A stretch of 64,000 nucleotides of DNA from Mannheimia varigena (lineage in GTDB: Bacteria > Pseudomonadota > Gammaproteobacteria > Enterobacterales > Pasteurellaceae): positions 1,736,001-1,800,000 of the forward strand of contig NZ_CP016226.1 of assembly GCF_013377235.1 (NCBI RefSeq), in the 5' to 3' direction. Under the pieces are notes generated by a model that saw only the letters and a program-made list of their open reading frames with translations, did no database searches and was not told the DNA's origin. Positions 1-8,988 of this stretch are shown piece after piece. The position numbers and the translations under genes were made by a program. Numbering within the stretch: position 1 is the stretch's first letter; each line of letters begins with the position of its first letter.

Positions 1-365
1 ATTGTTCTTTGCAGTAAATTTCTAGAGCGAATAGTTAGTTCACGAGGGTTAAATGGTTTAGTGATATAGTCATCTGCCCCAATTTCCAAACCGAGAATTT
101 TATCAATCTCATTATCTCGACCAGTTAAAAACATAAGAGGAAGTTTTTTATTCTCCCTAATTTCACGAGCTAGAATGAGCCCATTTTTTCCAGGTAGATT
201 AATATCCATTAATACGAGATTAATGTCTTGTGAATTGAGAACAGAATGCATTTCCTCACCGTTTGATGCTTGAAATACCTGATAGCCTTCTCCTTCAAAG
301 ATACTTTTTAGCATATTACGTGTAACGAGTTCATCCTCAACAATTAAGATTTGTGGGATCTTCAT
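1..365 (-). CDS. arcA: ArcA aerobic respiration response regulator (3' end beyond window)
   Basis: Only the first 121 codons are in the window; the gene continues past position 1. The start is the ATG at 365-363 (MKIPQILIVEDELVTRN). The receiver domain is clear: the acidic pair E10/D11, the phospho-acceptor D54 in LMDINLPGK, the LTGRDNE segment and the lysine in YITKPFNPREL. These read almost residue for residue as ArcA, the OmpR-family regulator phosphorylated by the sensor ArcB, which represses aerobic respiration genes when oxygen is low. The C-terminal winged helix is not visible. The gene faces away from the window and is alone on this side; the 132 bp upstream is AT-rich and should hold its promoter. 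High confidence in the call, since ArcA is much closer than other OmpR-family members. Confidence 0.95.
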   Translation of the reverse strand, partial: MKIPQILIVEDELVTRNMLKSIFEGEGYQVFQASNGEEMHSVLNSQDINLVLMDINLPGKNGLILAREIRENKKLPLMFLTGRDNEIDKILGLEIGADDYITKPFNPRELTIRSRNLLQRT

Positions 366-497
366 TTTATAAACCTCTAATTTTAAATTATAAATTCTAT
401 TCAGTAACTTTTATGTAACAATTATGCACATTTTACTTATAAATTTATTAATAGAAAGAGTAGAAATGATGATTTATTTAACTTAATCAAAGTTTTG

Positions 498-1190
498 TTA
501 TTTATCTCTATCATCAATGCCAAAAATTAGGTAATTTCCTTGAATATCAGCAAGGCTACGAAAGCCAATATTAAAAATTTCAAACTCATGGTGAGTATTT
601 AGGCTTTTATAGTTGAAATTATCGTGATGATGACCGTGAAAAATCTTTGTAGCACCTAATTTTTTTGCCAATAGATTAATTGCCGAAAAACCTTGTGGGT
701 GAGGTCTTGGTGCTTCATGAGTAATTAAAATATCTGCTTTTTCATTTTCTAGCGCCTCAAAATCAGATGGAAAAATTGAGGACCGATGTCTTAATGGCAC
801 ACCTCCACGCCAAATTTTCTCTTGTGGGGTATATTGGCAAAAATGGATAGGGTCAAAAAACATCGGGCGGTTTGGTGGCATCCAAATATGACCTCGAAAT
901 ACACCGCCGACTCCCGCAATTCTAATCCCTTGAATTTCTACTACTCTGCCGTGAATGTTACGTTCTTTCCATTTACTGTTCCAAATTGCATCAAAGGCAG
1001 CAACGGTTTTACTGTCGTGATTGCCATGAATAAACCAAATATCACAATATTGTGAAAGTTTATCTAATTCATCGGGGCTAGTCAGTTGGAGATCGCCTAA
1101 AATAACTAGTGCAACTTCCTCAGTTTGTTGCTGTAAAATAGGGTAAAGATGCTCATAGTTACCGTGCGGATCGCCTGCAAAAAGTATCAT
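498..1190 (-). CDS. Calcineurin-like metallophosphoesterase
   Basis: A 230-residue protein carrying the dimetal phosphoesterase motifs in the usual order: GDPHG at residues 6-10 (D-x-H), GDLQ near 32, GNHD near 56, THEAP near 157 and GHHH near 185. No signal peptide or membrane segment, so it should be cytosolic. The exact substrate is not readable; the family cleaves phosphomonoesters, diesters or nucleotides. It starts 11 bp after the nadR stop on the same strand, so the two are almost certainly co-transcribed. That neighbourhood hints at nucleotide or NAD-related turnover, but this is only inference from position. The start ATG at 1190 opens directly into the first metal motif, so the N-terminus is well fixed. 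Confidence 0.85.
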   Translation of the reverse strand: MILFAGDPHGNYEHLYPILQQQTEEVALVILGDLQLTSPDELDKLSQYCDIWFIHGNHDSKTVAAFDAIWNSKWKERNIHGRVVEIQGIRIAGVGGVFRGHIWMPPNRPMFFDPIHFCQYTPQEKIWRGGVPLRHRSSIFPSDFEALENEKADILITHEAPRPHPQGFSAINLLAKKLGATKIFHGHHHDNFNYKSLNTHHEFEIFNIGFRSLADIQGNYLIFGIDDRDK

Positions 1191-1201
1191 CTTGTTTTCC
1201 G

Positions 1202-2479
1202 TTACTTAGGTTCTGATTCGTTAAGGTTATATTGTTTAAATTGTGGGATCTGCTCTTCATTTAAGATTGCTTCAACTACTTCTTTTGCTTGGTTGTAACG
1301 ATCTAAATAACTTGGCGATTCAATTTCAATGTAAGGAATACGATGTTTTTCCAATAATTTTTTCAATAATTGTTGGAATTGTTGGCGTTGCTTTTTCGAG
1401 CCTAAACTACGCAAACCGTCTGCAACCCACTTTGTGTTATTGGAAAGTAGAATAGTAACATCAAACGGGTATTCACGGATCATCGAATCCAAAAATGGAT
1501 GCGCTTTGCCTTCATATTGAATACAAAATGCTTGTGTTGTAATGTAATCGGTATCAATAATGGCGACTTTATGAGCGTGTTTCATAGCATAATCAACATA
1601 ACGCTGATGTCCTAGCACCATTTGTGGATAGTCAGAATATTGCATTGCTTGCTCATTACCACCGAGTTGTTCAAACACAAATTCACGCCCATATTCCCAC
1701 GCAGAAGTGGTATTAAACACGTTCGCTAATTTGCTTACCAGCACTGATTTACCGCTACTTTCACCACCAAGAATAGCGATAGTTTTCACGAAAAACGGTC
1801 GCACTTCTTTCGGGATAAAACGCCAATATTGGAACGGATTATTACGAATTTGTGTCGCAGAAACATTGAAAGATTCACGAGCAGGATCGACTAAATGCAC
1901 TTCTAAATTCAAATATTTTTCATATGGCTCTTTGTCTTGTGTTTCGCTACTAAAGACAATAGTCGGATTAATATTTTTTTCGGCAAATAATTCTTTCACA
2001 CGAGCAGACCAGCCTTCCCAACCGTTAGGGTAGCTTGGAATACCATCTTCGACTAAATGATGGATAAAGATCTGTTTTTGCTGATATTTGAAGATCTGCT
2101 GCACCCAACGAAGGCGATCTTCATTAGTTGGCATACGCTTCATCTTACTTTGTTGAAAAAGGCGTAAATCACGCTCAGAATCAGTACATACAATAACGTG
2201 TAGCACATCGACTTTACTGAATGCCTCATAGATCATATTAACATGACCTGTATGAATCGGGTAAAATTTACCAAAAATGACACCAGAACGCTGATTACTA
2301 TCTTCGACAATTTCTAAAACAGAATGTAATGCTTTGAGCTTGTTAGCACTTGGGTTTTTAATTTTTCCACTGACTAACTGATTAAAATAGGCGCGTGTGA
2401 CACCTGCTTGTTCACAAACATCATTGACTTTAAGTTTAAGTTGTTTACGTTTTTGTTGAAGATAAGCGAAGTCTGCCAT
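1202..2479 (-). CDS. nadR: NadR: NMN adenylyltransferase / ribosylnicotinamide kinase
   Basis: A 425-residue three-part protein. Residues 1-55 look like an XRE-type helix-turn-helix (AGVTRAYFNQLVSGKIKNPS). Residues about 65-225 form the nucleotidyltransferase domain with GKFYPIHTGH at 70-79. Residues about 232-415 are the kinase domain with the P-loop GGESSGKS at 238-245. The kinase phosphorylates nicotinamide riboside to NMN and the transferase makes NAD from NMN and ATP. Pasteurellaceae usually lack de novo NAD synthesis and depend on this salvage route for V factor, so the enzyme is likely essential. In enterobacteria the N-terminal domain makes NadR a repressor; whether it still binds DNA here is unknown. 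It is divergent from ribF and leads the operon with the metallophosphoesterase. Confidence 0.95.
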   Translation of the reverse strand: MADFAYLQQKRKQLKLKVNDVCEQAGVTRAYFNQLVSGKIKNPSANKLKALHSVLEIVEDSNQRSGVIFGKFYPIHTGHVNMIYEAFSKVDVLHVIVCTDSERDLRLFQQSKMKRMPTNEDRLRWVQQIFKYQQKQIFIHHLVEDGIPSYPNGWEGWSARVKELFAEKNINPTIVFSSETQDKEPYEKYLNLEVHLVDPARESFNVSATQIRNNPFQYWRFIPKEVRPFFVKTIAILGGESSGKSVLVSKLANVFNTTSAWEYGREFVFEQLGGNEQAMQYSDYPQMVLGHQRYVDYAMKHAHKVAIIDTDYITTQAFCIQYEGKAHPFLDSMIREYPFDVTILLSNNTKWVADGLRSLGSKKQRQQFQQLLKKLLEKHRIPYIEIESPSYLDRYNQAKEVVEAILNEEQIPQFKQYNLNESEPK

Positions 2480-2626
2480 AATTATTCCCTCGATTTTTGG
2501 TCGTCATCATATAGTAAAATGTAGCATTTTAATATCTTTTTATACGAAAAAAGCCATGCTGATATTATATTCGTGCATTAATTGATAACACATAGGATTT
2601 TTTTTCCTTTTTTGCCGATTTCTCGC

Positions 2627-2632
2627 TATAAT
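2627..2632 (+). promoter_or_regulatory. -10 element upstream of ribF
   Basis: A perfect TATAAT lies about 36 bp before the ribF start in the nadR-ribF divergent gap. No good -35 hexamer is seen 16-18 bp upstream, only a T-rich stretch. No FMN riboswitch-like structure was recognised here; the leader is too short for one. Confidence 0.5.
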
Positions 2633-2667
2633 CACGGCAATTTTCACTTAAAAATGGTTTAGACTTT

Positions 2668-3630
2668 ATGCGACTGATTCGAGGTTTCCACAATTTAGCA
2701 AAATACACAGAACTGAATAAAGGCTGTGTGCTTTCTATCGGGAATTTCGATGGCGTGCATATTGGGCATCAAAATATTTTAGCTCGCCTTTGCGACCAAG
2801 CCTTAGAGCTGGATTTGCCTTCGGTTGTGATGATTTTCGAGCCGCAGCCTCGAGAATTTTTTGCAAAAAAAAGCGGAAATTTAACCGCTTGCAACCCACC
2901 GGCTCGCCTAATGCGACTGCGTGACAAGCTCAAATATCTCGCCGAGGCTGGTGTGGATTTTGTGCTTTGTGTGCGTTTTAGCGAAAGGTTCGCCCAAATT
3001 TCAGCGAAAGATTTCATCAGCGACTTATTGGCGAAACGGTTGAAAGTTCGCTATTTGAGCGTGGGTGATGATTTCCGCTTTGGAGCCAAACGTAGCGGCG
3101 ATTTTGAAACGCTACGCAATGCCGGCTTAAAATACCGCTTTGCGGTGGAAGAGAGCCACACCCATAGCCTAAACGAGCAGAGAATTAGCAGCTCGCTTGT
3201 GCGAGAAGCCCTCGAACATAACGATTTAGCGTTGGCGGAAAAATTGCTCGGCAAGCCCTATTCTATTCACGGACGGGTTGCCCATGGTAACAAGCTCGGC
3301 AGAACCATCGGCTTCCCCACGGCAAATATTATGCTCAACCGCCTAGTAACCCCTATTCAAGGCGTATTTGCAGTGAAAGTCCAAACCAAAAACGGTAGCT
3401 ACAATGGCATTGCCAATGTCGGCAACCGACCAACCATTAATGGTACAAAACCGTTGCTAGAAGTGCATATTTTCGATTTCAACGCCTCCATTTACAATGA
3501 GGCGATTGAAGTGATTTTTCTGGAGAAGATCCGCAACGAAATCAAATTCCCAAATTTTGAGGAATTAAAAAAACAGATCGAACAAGACCGCCTACAAGCG
3601 GTAGAATTTTTTAAGGAATTTGCAAATTAA
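2668..3630 (+). CDS. ribF: RibF: riboflavin kinase / FAD synthetase
   Basis: A 320-residue bifunctional enzyme that phosphorylates riboflavin to FMN and adenylylates FMN to FAD. The N-terminal nucleotidyltransferase domain shows GNFDGVHIGH at residues 25-34; the C-terminal riboflavin kinase domain begins near residue 190, with GRTIGFPTAN around 211-220. Length and domain order match RibF. It is followed after 71 bp by ileS, the usual order in gamma-proteobacteria. Codons 68-76 contain an inverted pair of uptake-signal cores (AAGCGG at 2871 and ACCGCTTGCA at 2884), giving the peptide KKSGNLTACNPP in a probable surface loop. Confidence 0.97.
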   Translation: MRLIRGFHNLAKYTELNKGCVLSIGNFDGVHIGHQNILARLCDQALELDLPSVVMIFEPQPREFFAKKSGNLTACNPPARLMRLRDKLKYLAEAGVDFVLCVRFSERFAQISAKDFISDLLAKRLKVRYLSVGDDFRFGAKRSGDFETLRNAGLKYRFAVEESHTHSLNEQRISSSLVREALEHNDLALAEKLLGKPYSIHGRVAHGNKLGRTIGFPTANIMLNRLVTPIQGVFAVKVQTKNGSYNGIANVGNRPTINGTKPLLEVHIFDFNASIYNEAIEVIFLEKIRNEIKFPNFEELKKQIEQDRLQAVEFFKEFAN

Positions 3631-3644
3631 TCCTTTCTAGTTTC

Positions 3645-3666
3645 CAGCCTTAGAGGGGCTGAGTTA
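3645..3666. repeat. Short palindromic repeat between ribF and ileS
   Basis: A small hairpin (CAGCC-ttaga-GGGGCTG) followed by AGTTA. Nearly the same 22 bases occur at 33906-33927 between rbsB and rbsK (19 of 22 identical by eye). No T-run follows, so it is not a standard terminator. Confidence 0.6.
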
Positions 3667-3701
3667 GACATAAACAGATAATTTTAACGAGAAATAAAAA
3701 A

Positions 3702-6518
3702 ATGACTATTGACTACAAAAACACCTTAAACCTGCCTGAAACAGGCTTTCCGATGCGTGGCGATCTTGCCAAGCGTGAACCTGATATGCTGAAAAATTGG
3801 TATGACAAAAACCTCTACCAAAAAATCCGCACCGCTTCAAAAGGCAAGAAAACCTTTATTTTGCACGATGGCCCTCCGTATGCGAACGGTAACTTACACT
3901 TAGGGCACGCTGTAAATAAAATTTTAAAAGATATTATTATGAAGTCTAAGACTTCACTGGGTTATGACACCCCTTATGTACCAGGCTGGGACTGCCACGG
4001 TTTGCCGATCGAACTAAAAGTAGAAGGCATTGTGGGTAAGCCGAACGAAAAAATTTCAGCAGCGGAATTCCGCCAAGCGTGCCGTGATTATGCGAAAGAG
4101 CAGGTGGAAGGGCAGAAAGCAGACTTTATCCGTATGGGGATTTTAGGGGATTGGGATAATCCATACCTCACAATGAATTTCAACACCGAAGCGAACATTA
4201 TCCGCACGCTAGGCAAAGTGATTGCGAATGGCCACTTATACAAAGGCTCAAAACCGGTTCATTGGTGTTTAGATTGCGGTTCATCACTTGCTGAAGCAGA
4301 AGTGGAATATGAAGACAAAGTATCGCCGTCTATTTACGTTCGTTTTGAAGCGGTAGATACAGCTGCGGTTGAAGCCAAATTCAACGCACAAGGCAAAGGC
4401 AGCGGTAAGTTATCTGCGGTGATTTGGACAACCACACCGTGGACAATTCCGTCTAACCGTGCGATTGCGATCAACCCTGAATTAGCCTATGCCTTAGTGC
4501 AATTCGGCGATGAGCGTGTGGTGCTAGCGGTCGATTTAGTGGAAGATGTTGCAAAAGCGGTGGGCGTAGAAGCGTTTGAAATTTTAGCCACCATTCAAGG
4601 TGAAAACCTAGAATTATTACGCTTTAACCATCCATTCTACGACTTCAACGTGCCGTTTATTTTCGGCGACCACGTGACCACCGATGGTGGTACAGGCTTG
4701 GTTCACACCGCTCCAGACCACGGTGCAGACGACTTCGTGGTGGCTCGCAAATACAATATCGAAATGGCAGGCTTGATTTCAAACGATGGCAAATTCAAAG
4801 CGGAAACGCCATTCTTTGCCGGCTTAGGCGTGTTTGAATCGAACGACAAAGTGGTGGAAAAACTGCAAGAAGTGGGGGCATTATTAAAATTATCCCGCAT
4901 TAAGCATAGCTACCCACACTGCTGGCGTCACAAAACCCCGATTATCTTCCGTGCGACTCCACAATGGTTTATCGGTATGGAAACTCAAGGTTTACGCCAA
5001 CAAGCGTTAGGCGAAATCAAATCGGTGCGTTGGATCCCGGCTTGGGGTGAAGCTCGTATCGACACAATGGTAGCGAACCGTCCGGACTGGTGTATTTCAC
5101 GCCAACGTACTTGGGGTGTACCGATGGCGATGTTCGTTCACAATGACACCGAAGAGCTGCACCCACGCACGCTTGAATTAATCGAAGAAGTAGCGAAACG
5201 TGTAGAAGAAAAAGGCATTCAAGCGTGGTGGGATTTAGACCCGGCAGAGCTTTTGGGCGAAGAAGCGAAAGATTACCGCAAAGTGCCGGATACGTTAGAC
5301 GTGTGGTTCGATTCAGGATCAACCTACGCTTCTGTTGTAGAACAACGCCCAGAATTTAACGGTAATTCGGCAGATATGTATTTGGAAGGCTCAGACCAAC
5401 ACCGTGGTTGGTTTATGTCATCGCTAATGCTTTCCACCGCAACCAACGGCAAAGCTCCATACAAGCAAGTGTTAACCCACGGCTTCACTGTAGATGAAAA
5501 AGGCAGAAAAATGTCGAAATCGCTTGGTAACGTGATTGTACCAAGCGAAGTGTGGAACAAAAATGGAGCGGATATTTTACGTTTATGGGTTGCTTCAACC
5601 GATTACACTGGCGAAATTGCAGTTTCACACAACATTTTAAACAGTGCAGGGGAATCTTACCGCCGTATTCGTAACACGGCTCGTTTCTTGTTAGCGAACC
5701 TAAACGGCTTCGATCCAAAACGTGATCTGGTTAAACCTGAAGAGATGATCGCTTTAGATCGCTGGGCGGTAGCCTGTGCGTTAGAGGCTCAAAACGAGAT
5801 CAAAGAAGCTTACGACAACTACCAATTCCACACGGTGGTGCAACGCTTAATGCGTTTCTGCTCAATCGAAATGGGCTCGTTCTATTTGGACATCATTAAA
5901 GACCGCCAATACACCACCAAAGCGGATAGCCTAGCTCGCCGTAGCTGCCAAACGGCGTTATGGCACATTTCAGAAGCCTTGGTACGCTGGATTGCTCCAA
6001 TCCTGTCATTCACCGCTGATGAAATTTGGAGCTACTTGCCGCAACTGGAAGGCAGAAGCGAATTTGTGTTCACTGAAGAGTTCTATAACGGATTATTCGG
6101 CTTAACCGAAGCGGACAAATTAGACGATGCTTACTGGCAACAGATCTTAAAAGTGCGTTCTGAAGTGAACCGAGTGCTTGAGCAAGCCCGTAAAGACAAA
6201 ATCATCGGTGCAGGTTTAGAAGCGAAAGTGACGGTTTATGCGAATGAAGAAATTCGTCCATTGCTAGAACAACTTGGCGATGAATTACGCTTCGTGTTGA
6301 TTACCTCACAAGCAATTATCAAACCGCTCGCAGAAGCAGACGTAGCTGAAGGCGAATTAGCCGGTTTAGCAGTGAAAGTGGAACATGCAGACGGCGAAAA
6401 ATGCCCACGCTGCTGGCACTACGCCACCGATATCGGCAGCCACGTCGAGCACAAAGAAATTTGCGGACGTTGTGTGGAAAACGTAGCGAAAGTGGGCGAA
6501 AAACGGTTGTTTGCGTAA
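3702..6518 (+). CDS. ileS: Isoleucyl-tRNA synthetase
   Basis: A 938-residue class I aminoacyl-tRNA synthetase charging tRNA-Ile in the cytosol. HLGH is at residues 66-69, the KMSKS loop (GRKMSKSLGN) at about 601-610, and the editing (CP1) domain between them shows the WTTTPWTIPSN motif. The C-terminus holds the zinc-binding cysteines CPRC and CGRC, as in E. coli-type IleS. The start at 3702 follows an A-rich ribosome-site region. In most relatives lspA and ispH follow directly; here a strong terminator follows and pssA is next, so the usual ribF-ileS-lspA cluster is broken after ileS. Confidence 0.98.
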   Translation: MTIDYKNTLNLPETGFPMRGDLAKREPDMLKNWYDKNLYQKIRTASKGKKTFILHDGPPYANGNLHLGHAVNKILKDIIMKSKTSLGYDTPYVPGWDCHGLPIELKVEGIVGKPNEKISAAEFRQACRDYAKEQVEGQKADFIRMGILGDWDNPYLTMNFNTEANIIRTLGKVIANGHLYKGSKPVHWCLDCGSSLAEAEVEYEDKVSPSIYVRFEAVDTAAVEAKFNAQGKGSGKLSAVIWTTTPWTIPSNRAIAINPELAYALVQFGDERVVLAVDLVEDVAKAVGVEAFEILATIQGENLELLRFNHPFYDFNVPFIFGDHVTTDGGTGLVHTAPDHGADDFVVARKYNIEMAGLISNDGKFKAETPFFAGLGVFESNDKVVEKLQEVGALLKLSRIKHSYPHCWRHKTPIIFRATPQWFIGMETQGLRQQALGEIKSVRWIPAWGEARIDTMVANRPDWCISRQRTWGVPMAMFVHNDTEELHPRTLELIEEVAKRVEEKGIQAWWDLDPAELLGEEAKDYRKVPDTLDVWFDSGSTYASVVEQRPEFNGNSADMYLEGSDQHRGWFMSSLMLSTATNGKAPYKQVLTHGFTVDEKGRKMSKSLGNVIVPSEVWNKNGADILRLWVASTDYTGEIAVSHNILNSAGESYRRIRNTARFLLANLNGFDPKRDLVKPEEMIALDRWAVACALEAQNEIKEAYDNYQFHTVVQRLMRFCSIEMGSFYLDIIKDRQYTTKADSLARRSCQTALWHISEALVRWIAPILSFTADEIWSYLPQLEGRSEFVFTEEFYNGLFGLTEADKLDDAYWQQILKVRSEVNRVLEQARKDKIIGAGLEAKVTVYANEEIRPLLEQLGDELRFVLITSQAIIKPLAEADVAEGELAGLAVKVEHADGEKCPRCWHYATDIGSHVEHKEICGRCVENVAKVGEKRLFA

Positions 6519-6534
6519 TCATTCTATATAGTTT

Positions 6535-6564
6535 AAGGCAGGGAAAACCCTGCCTTAGCTTTTT
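6535..6564 (+). terminator. Intrinsic terminator after ileS
   Basis: A perfect 9-bp stem AAGGCAGGG / CCCTGCCTT with an AAAA loop is followed within a few bases by TTTTT. It lies 17 bp after the ileS stop. Confidence 0.9.
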
Positions 6565-6784
6565 CAGTTATAGATAGACACCTTCTTAAAATTTGCAAAA
6601 ATTTCCTAAAAAATAGCCGCTTGCATCCCTATAAAAATGAAAAAATTATTCTTTTCCTCTCTTTTATCTCAATGTTTTCTCAAGAAGATTCCACCTTTTC
6701 CCCAGAGTGCCATTAATGTAAAATCGCTTTATTGGCAATTTCGGTGTAAAATAGTAGTAAATTATTAAAAATCGGGAATCATTA

Positions 6785-8152
6785 ATGTTAATTTTGAATA
6801 AACAACGCAAAGCCGAACAGCTATTGAAAAGCCTGCCATATCTGCCACAAAATGCAGAGCAAGTTACTTTTCTTTCTTCAAGCAATGCGTTTAAACAGCA
6901 AATTTTACAGCTGATTCAAACGGCAAAAAAACGAATTTATTTAACCGCTCTCTATTTTGAAAAGGACGAAGCAGGGCAGGAAATTTTAAGCGCACTTTAT
7001 AATGCTAAACGGAGTAATCCAAATTTAGACATTAAAATCTTGGTGGACTGGCACAGAGCTCAACGTGGGCGTATTGGCGAAGTGGAAAGTCTATCGAATG
7101 CTGATTGGTACACGAAATTTAAAGCCGAACAAAATCTCCCTGAAGGGCAAGAAATTGAGTTCTACGGTGTGCCAATTAATGGGCGAGAAGTGTTTGGCGT
7201 GTTGCATCTAAAAGGTTTTGTGTTTGACAATACCATTTTGTATAGCGGTGCTAGCATTAATAATGTCTATTTGCACCAATTTGATCGTTATCGTTACGAT
7301 CGTTATCACGTTCTGGAAAATAAAGAGTTAGCGGATAGCTGGGTAACGTTTGTTCAGCAAAATATCTTACCGAATGAAGCAGTTAAGCGTTTAGATATAG
7401 CGAATCGCCCTAAAACGATCGAAATTCGCTCACAGATTAAAGCATTCCGCAAACAGTTAAGTCGTGAGCAATATCAATTTAATGGAATGGCGAAAAGTGA
7501 TGATTTGCTGGTTTCTCCATTATTTGGTTTAGGACGTCGCAGAAATCAGCTCAACAAAGTTATCGAGGCATTGTTCTACCAAACCGAACAAAAATTAACG
7601 ATTTGCACACCTTATTTTAATTTTCCGCTTTCGCTAAGAACCCGCATTGAGTGGTTGTTGGCAAACGGTAAATCAGTGGAAATTATTGTGGGCGATAAAA
7701 CCGCTAATGATTTCTATACCAAGCCTGATGAAAAATTTACGATGGCATCAGCTCTACCTTATTTGTATGAAAAGAATTTGCGGGCTTTTGCGAAACGATT
7801 AGATTTTTATATTCAGAATCAGCAACTTACGATTCGTTTATGGAAGGACGATGAAAATAGTTACCACCTTAAAGGTGTATGGGTAGATAACCGCTATATT
7901 CTACTCACGGGGAATAATTTAAATCCACGTGCATGGCGGTTAGATGCGGAAAATGCGATTTTAGTGTCTGACCCAAAAGCTGAACTCAGCGAGAAAGCGG
8001 AAATGGAGTTAAGCCAAATTCGCCAATATACTCAAATTTTAAGTCATTACAGCGACTTAGAAGTGTTAGCAGACTACCCTGAAAATGTGCGTAAATTGCT
8101 GAAAAAATTTGGCAGAGTAAAACTTGATAAGATTGTGAAGATGTTACTGTAA
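6785..8152 (+). CDS. pssA: CDP-diacylglycerol-serine O-phosphatidyltransferase
   Basis: A 455-residue phosphatidylserine synthase of the phospholipase-D superfamily, which joins CDP-diacylglycerol and serine at the inner membrane surface, the first step to phosphatidylethanolamine. The two HKD catalytic motifs are visible: H141-K143-D148 (HLKGFVFDN) and H361-K363-D368 (HLKGVWVDN). Length matches E. coli PssA (451). There is no hydrophobic membrane span, in line with this peripheral form of the enzyme. It follows the ileS terminator after a 220-bp AT-rich gap that should hold its promoter, and is followed after 52 bp by rlmB. Confidence 0.96.
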   Translation: MLILNKQRKAEQLLKSLPYLPQNAEQVTFLSSSNAFKQQILQLIQTAKKRIYLTALYFEKDEAGQEILSALYNAKRSNPNLDIKILVDWHRAQRGRIGEVESLSNADWYTKFKAEQNLPEGQEIEFYGVPINGREVFGVLHLKGFVFDNTILYSGASINNVYLHQFDRYRYDRYHVLENKELADSWVTFVQQNILPNEAVKRLDIANRPKTIEIRSQIKAFRKQLSREQYQFNGMAKSDDLLVSPLFGLGRRRNQLNKVIEALFYQTEQKLTICTPYFNFPLSLRTRIEWLLANGKSVEIIVGDKTANDFYTKPDEKFTMASALPYLYEKNLRAFAKRLDFYIQNQQLTIRLWKDDENSYHLKGVWVDNRYILLTGNNLNPRAWRLDAENAILVSDPKAELSEKAEMELSQIRQYTQILSHYSDLEVLADYPENVRKLLKKFGRVKLDKIVKMLL

Positions 8153-8204
8153 AATATGCAATATAAGGGCGAATTGATTGTTCGCTCAATTATTAAGGAT
8201 AAAA

Positions 8205-8948
8205 ATGAGTGAACAAATTTATGGCATTCACGCTGTGAAAGCCTTTTTAGATAATGCCCCAGAGCGTTTAATCGAAGTGTTAGTCCTAAAAGGGCGAGAA
8301 GATAAACGTTTAATGCCGTTATTAAATGAACTTCAGCGTTTAGGTGTTTCGATTCAGCAGGTTAATCGCCAAGCATTAGATAACAAATCGCAAGGCGAAG
8401 TACATCAGGGCATTATTGCAAGAGTTGTGCCACAAAAAGAGCTAAACGAACACGATCTTGATGCAATTTTAAGCCAAAAACAAAATCCACTACTGCTCAT
8501 TTTAGACGGCGTAACTGATCCCCACAATCTCGGTGCATGCTTACGTACTGCTGATGCTGCAGGGGTTGATGCGGTTATTGTACCGAAAGATAAATCAGCT
8601 CAACTGACTTCAATTGCCCGTAAAGTGGCGTGTGGAGCAGCAGAGGTAATGCCACTTATTCGAGTAACTAACCTTGCTCGCACAATGCGTGATTTGCAAG
8701 AACGCCACCATGTGTGGATTGTTGGCACGGCAGGTGAAGCAACATCGGGCATTTATGAAGCGAAATTAACAGGTTCAATTGCTTTAGTGATGGGTGCAGA
8801 AGGCGATGGAATGCGTCGCTTAACCCGTGAACATTGCGACCAACTTATCAGCATTCCAATGGCAGGTTCGGTGTCATCACTGAATGTCTCGGTTGCAACA
8901 GGTGTTTGTTTGTTTGAAATTGTTCGCCAAAAGTTGGCAGCAAAATAG
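8205..8948 (+). CDS. rlmB: RlmB: 23S rRNA 2'-O-ribose methyltransferase (G2251)
   Basis: A SpoU-family methyltransferase of 247 residues. I chose the ATG at 8205 (MSEQIYGIHAVKAFL) over an upstream TTG at 8178 because AAGGAT sits 4 bases before it and known RlmB proteins begin this way. The N-terminal substrate-binding domain is followed by the knotted SAM-binding domain: LDGVTDPHNLGACLRTADAAG, MGAEGDGMRRL and SIPMAGSVSSLNVSVATGV are the three family motifs. It methylates the 23S P-loop guanosine during ribosome assembly. Likely co-transcribed with pssA. Confidence 0.96.
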   Translation: MSEQIYGIHAVKAFLDNAPERLIEVLVLKGREDKRLMPLLNELQRLGVSIQQVNRQALDNKSQGEVHQGIIARVVPQKELNEHDLDAILSQKQNPLLLILDGVTDPHNLGACLRTADAAGVDAVIVPKDKSAQLTSIARKVACGAAEVMPLIRVTNLARTMRDLQERHHVWIVGTAGEATSGIYEAKLTGSIALVMGAEGDGMRRLTREHCDQLISIPMAGSVSSLNVSVATGVCLFEIVRQKLAAK

Positions 8949-8950
8949 TG

Positions 8951-8987
8951 AAAAAATAGGGGCAGATTATTATTTGCCCCTATTTTT
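8951..8987. terminator. Bidirectional terminator between rlmB and ABC transporter operon
   Basis: An AAAAATAGGGGCA / TGCCCCTATTTTT hairpin with a 9-10 base loop, flanked by A-run and T-run, sits between the convergent genes and can stop transcription from both sides. Confidence 0.9.
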
Positions 8988-8988
8988 A

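Noticed and set aside
2480..2667. Possible FMN riboswitch before ribF
   Set aside because: The leader after the TATAAT is only about 30 nt and shows none of the RFN conserved segments.
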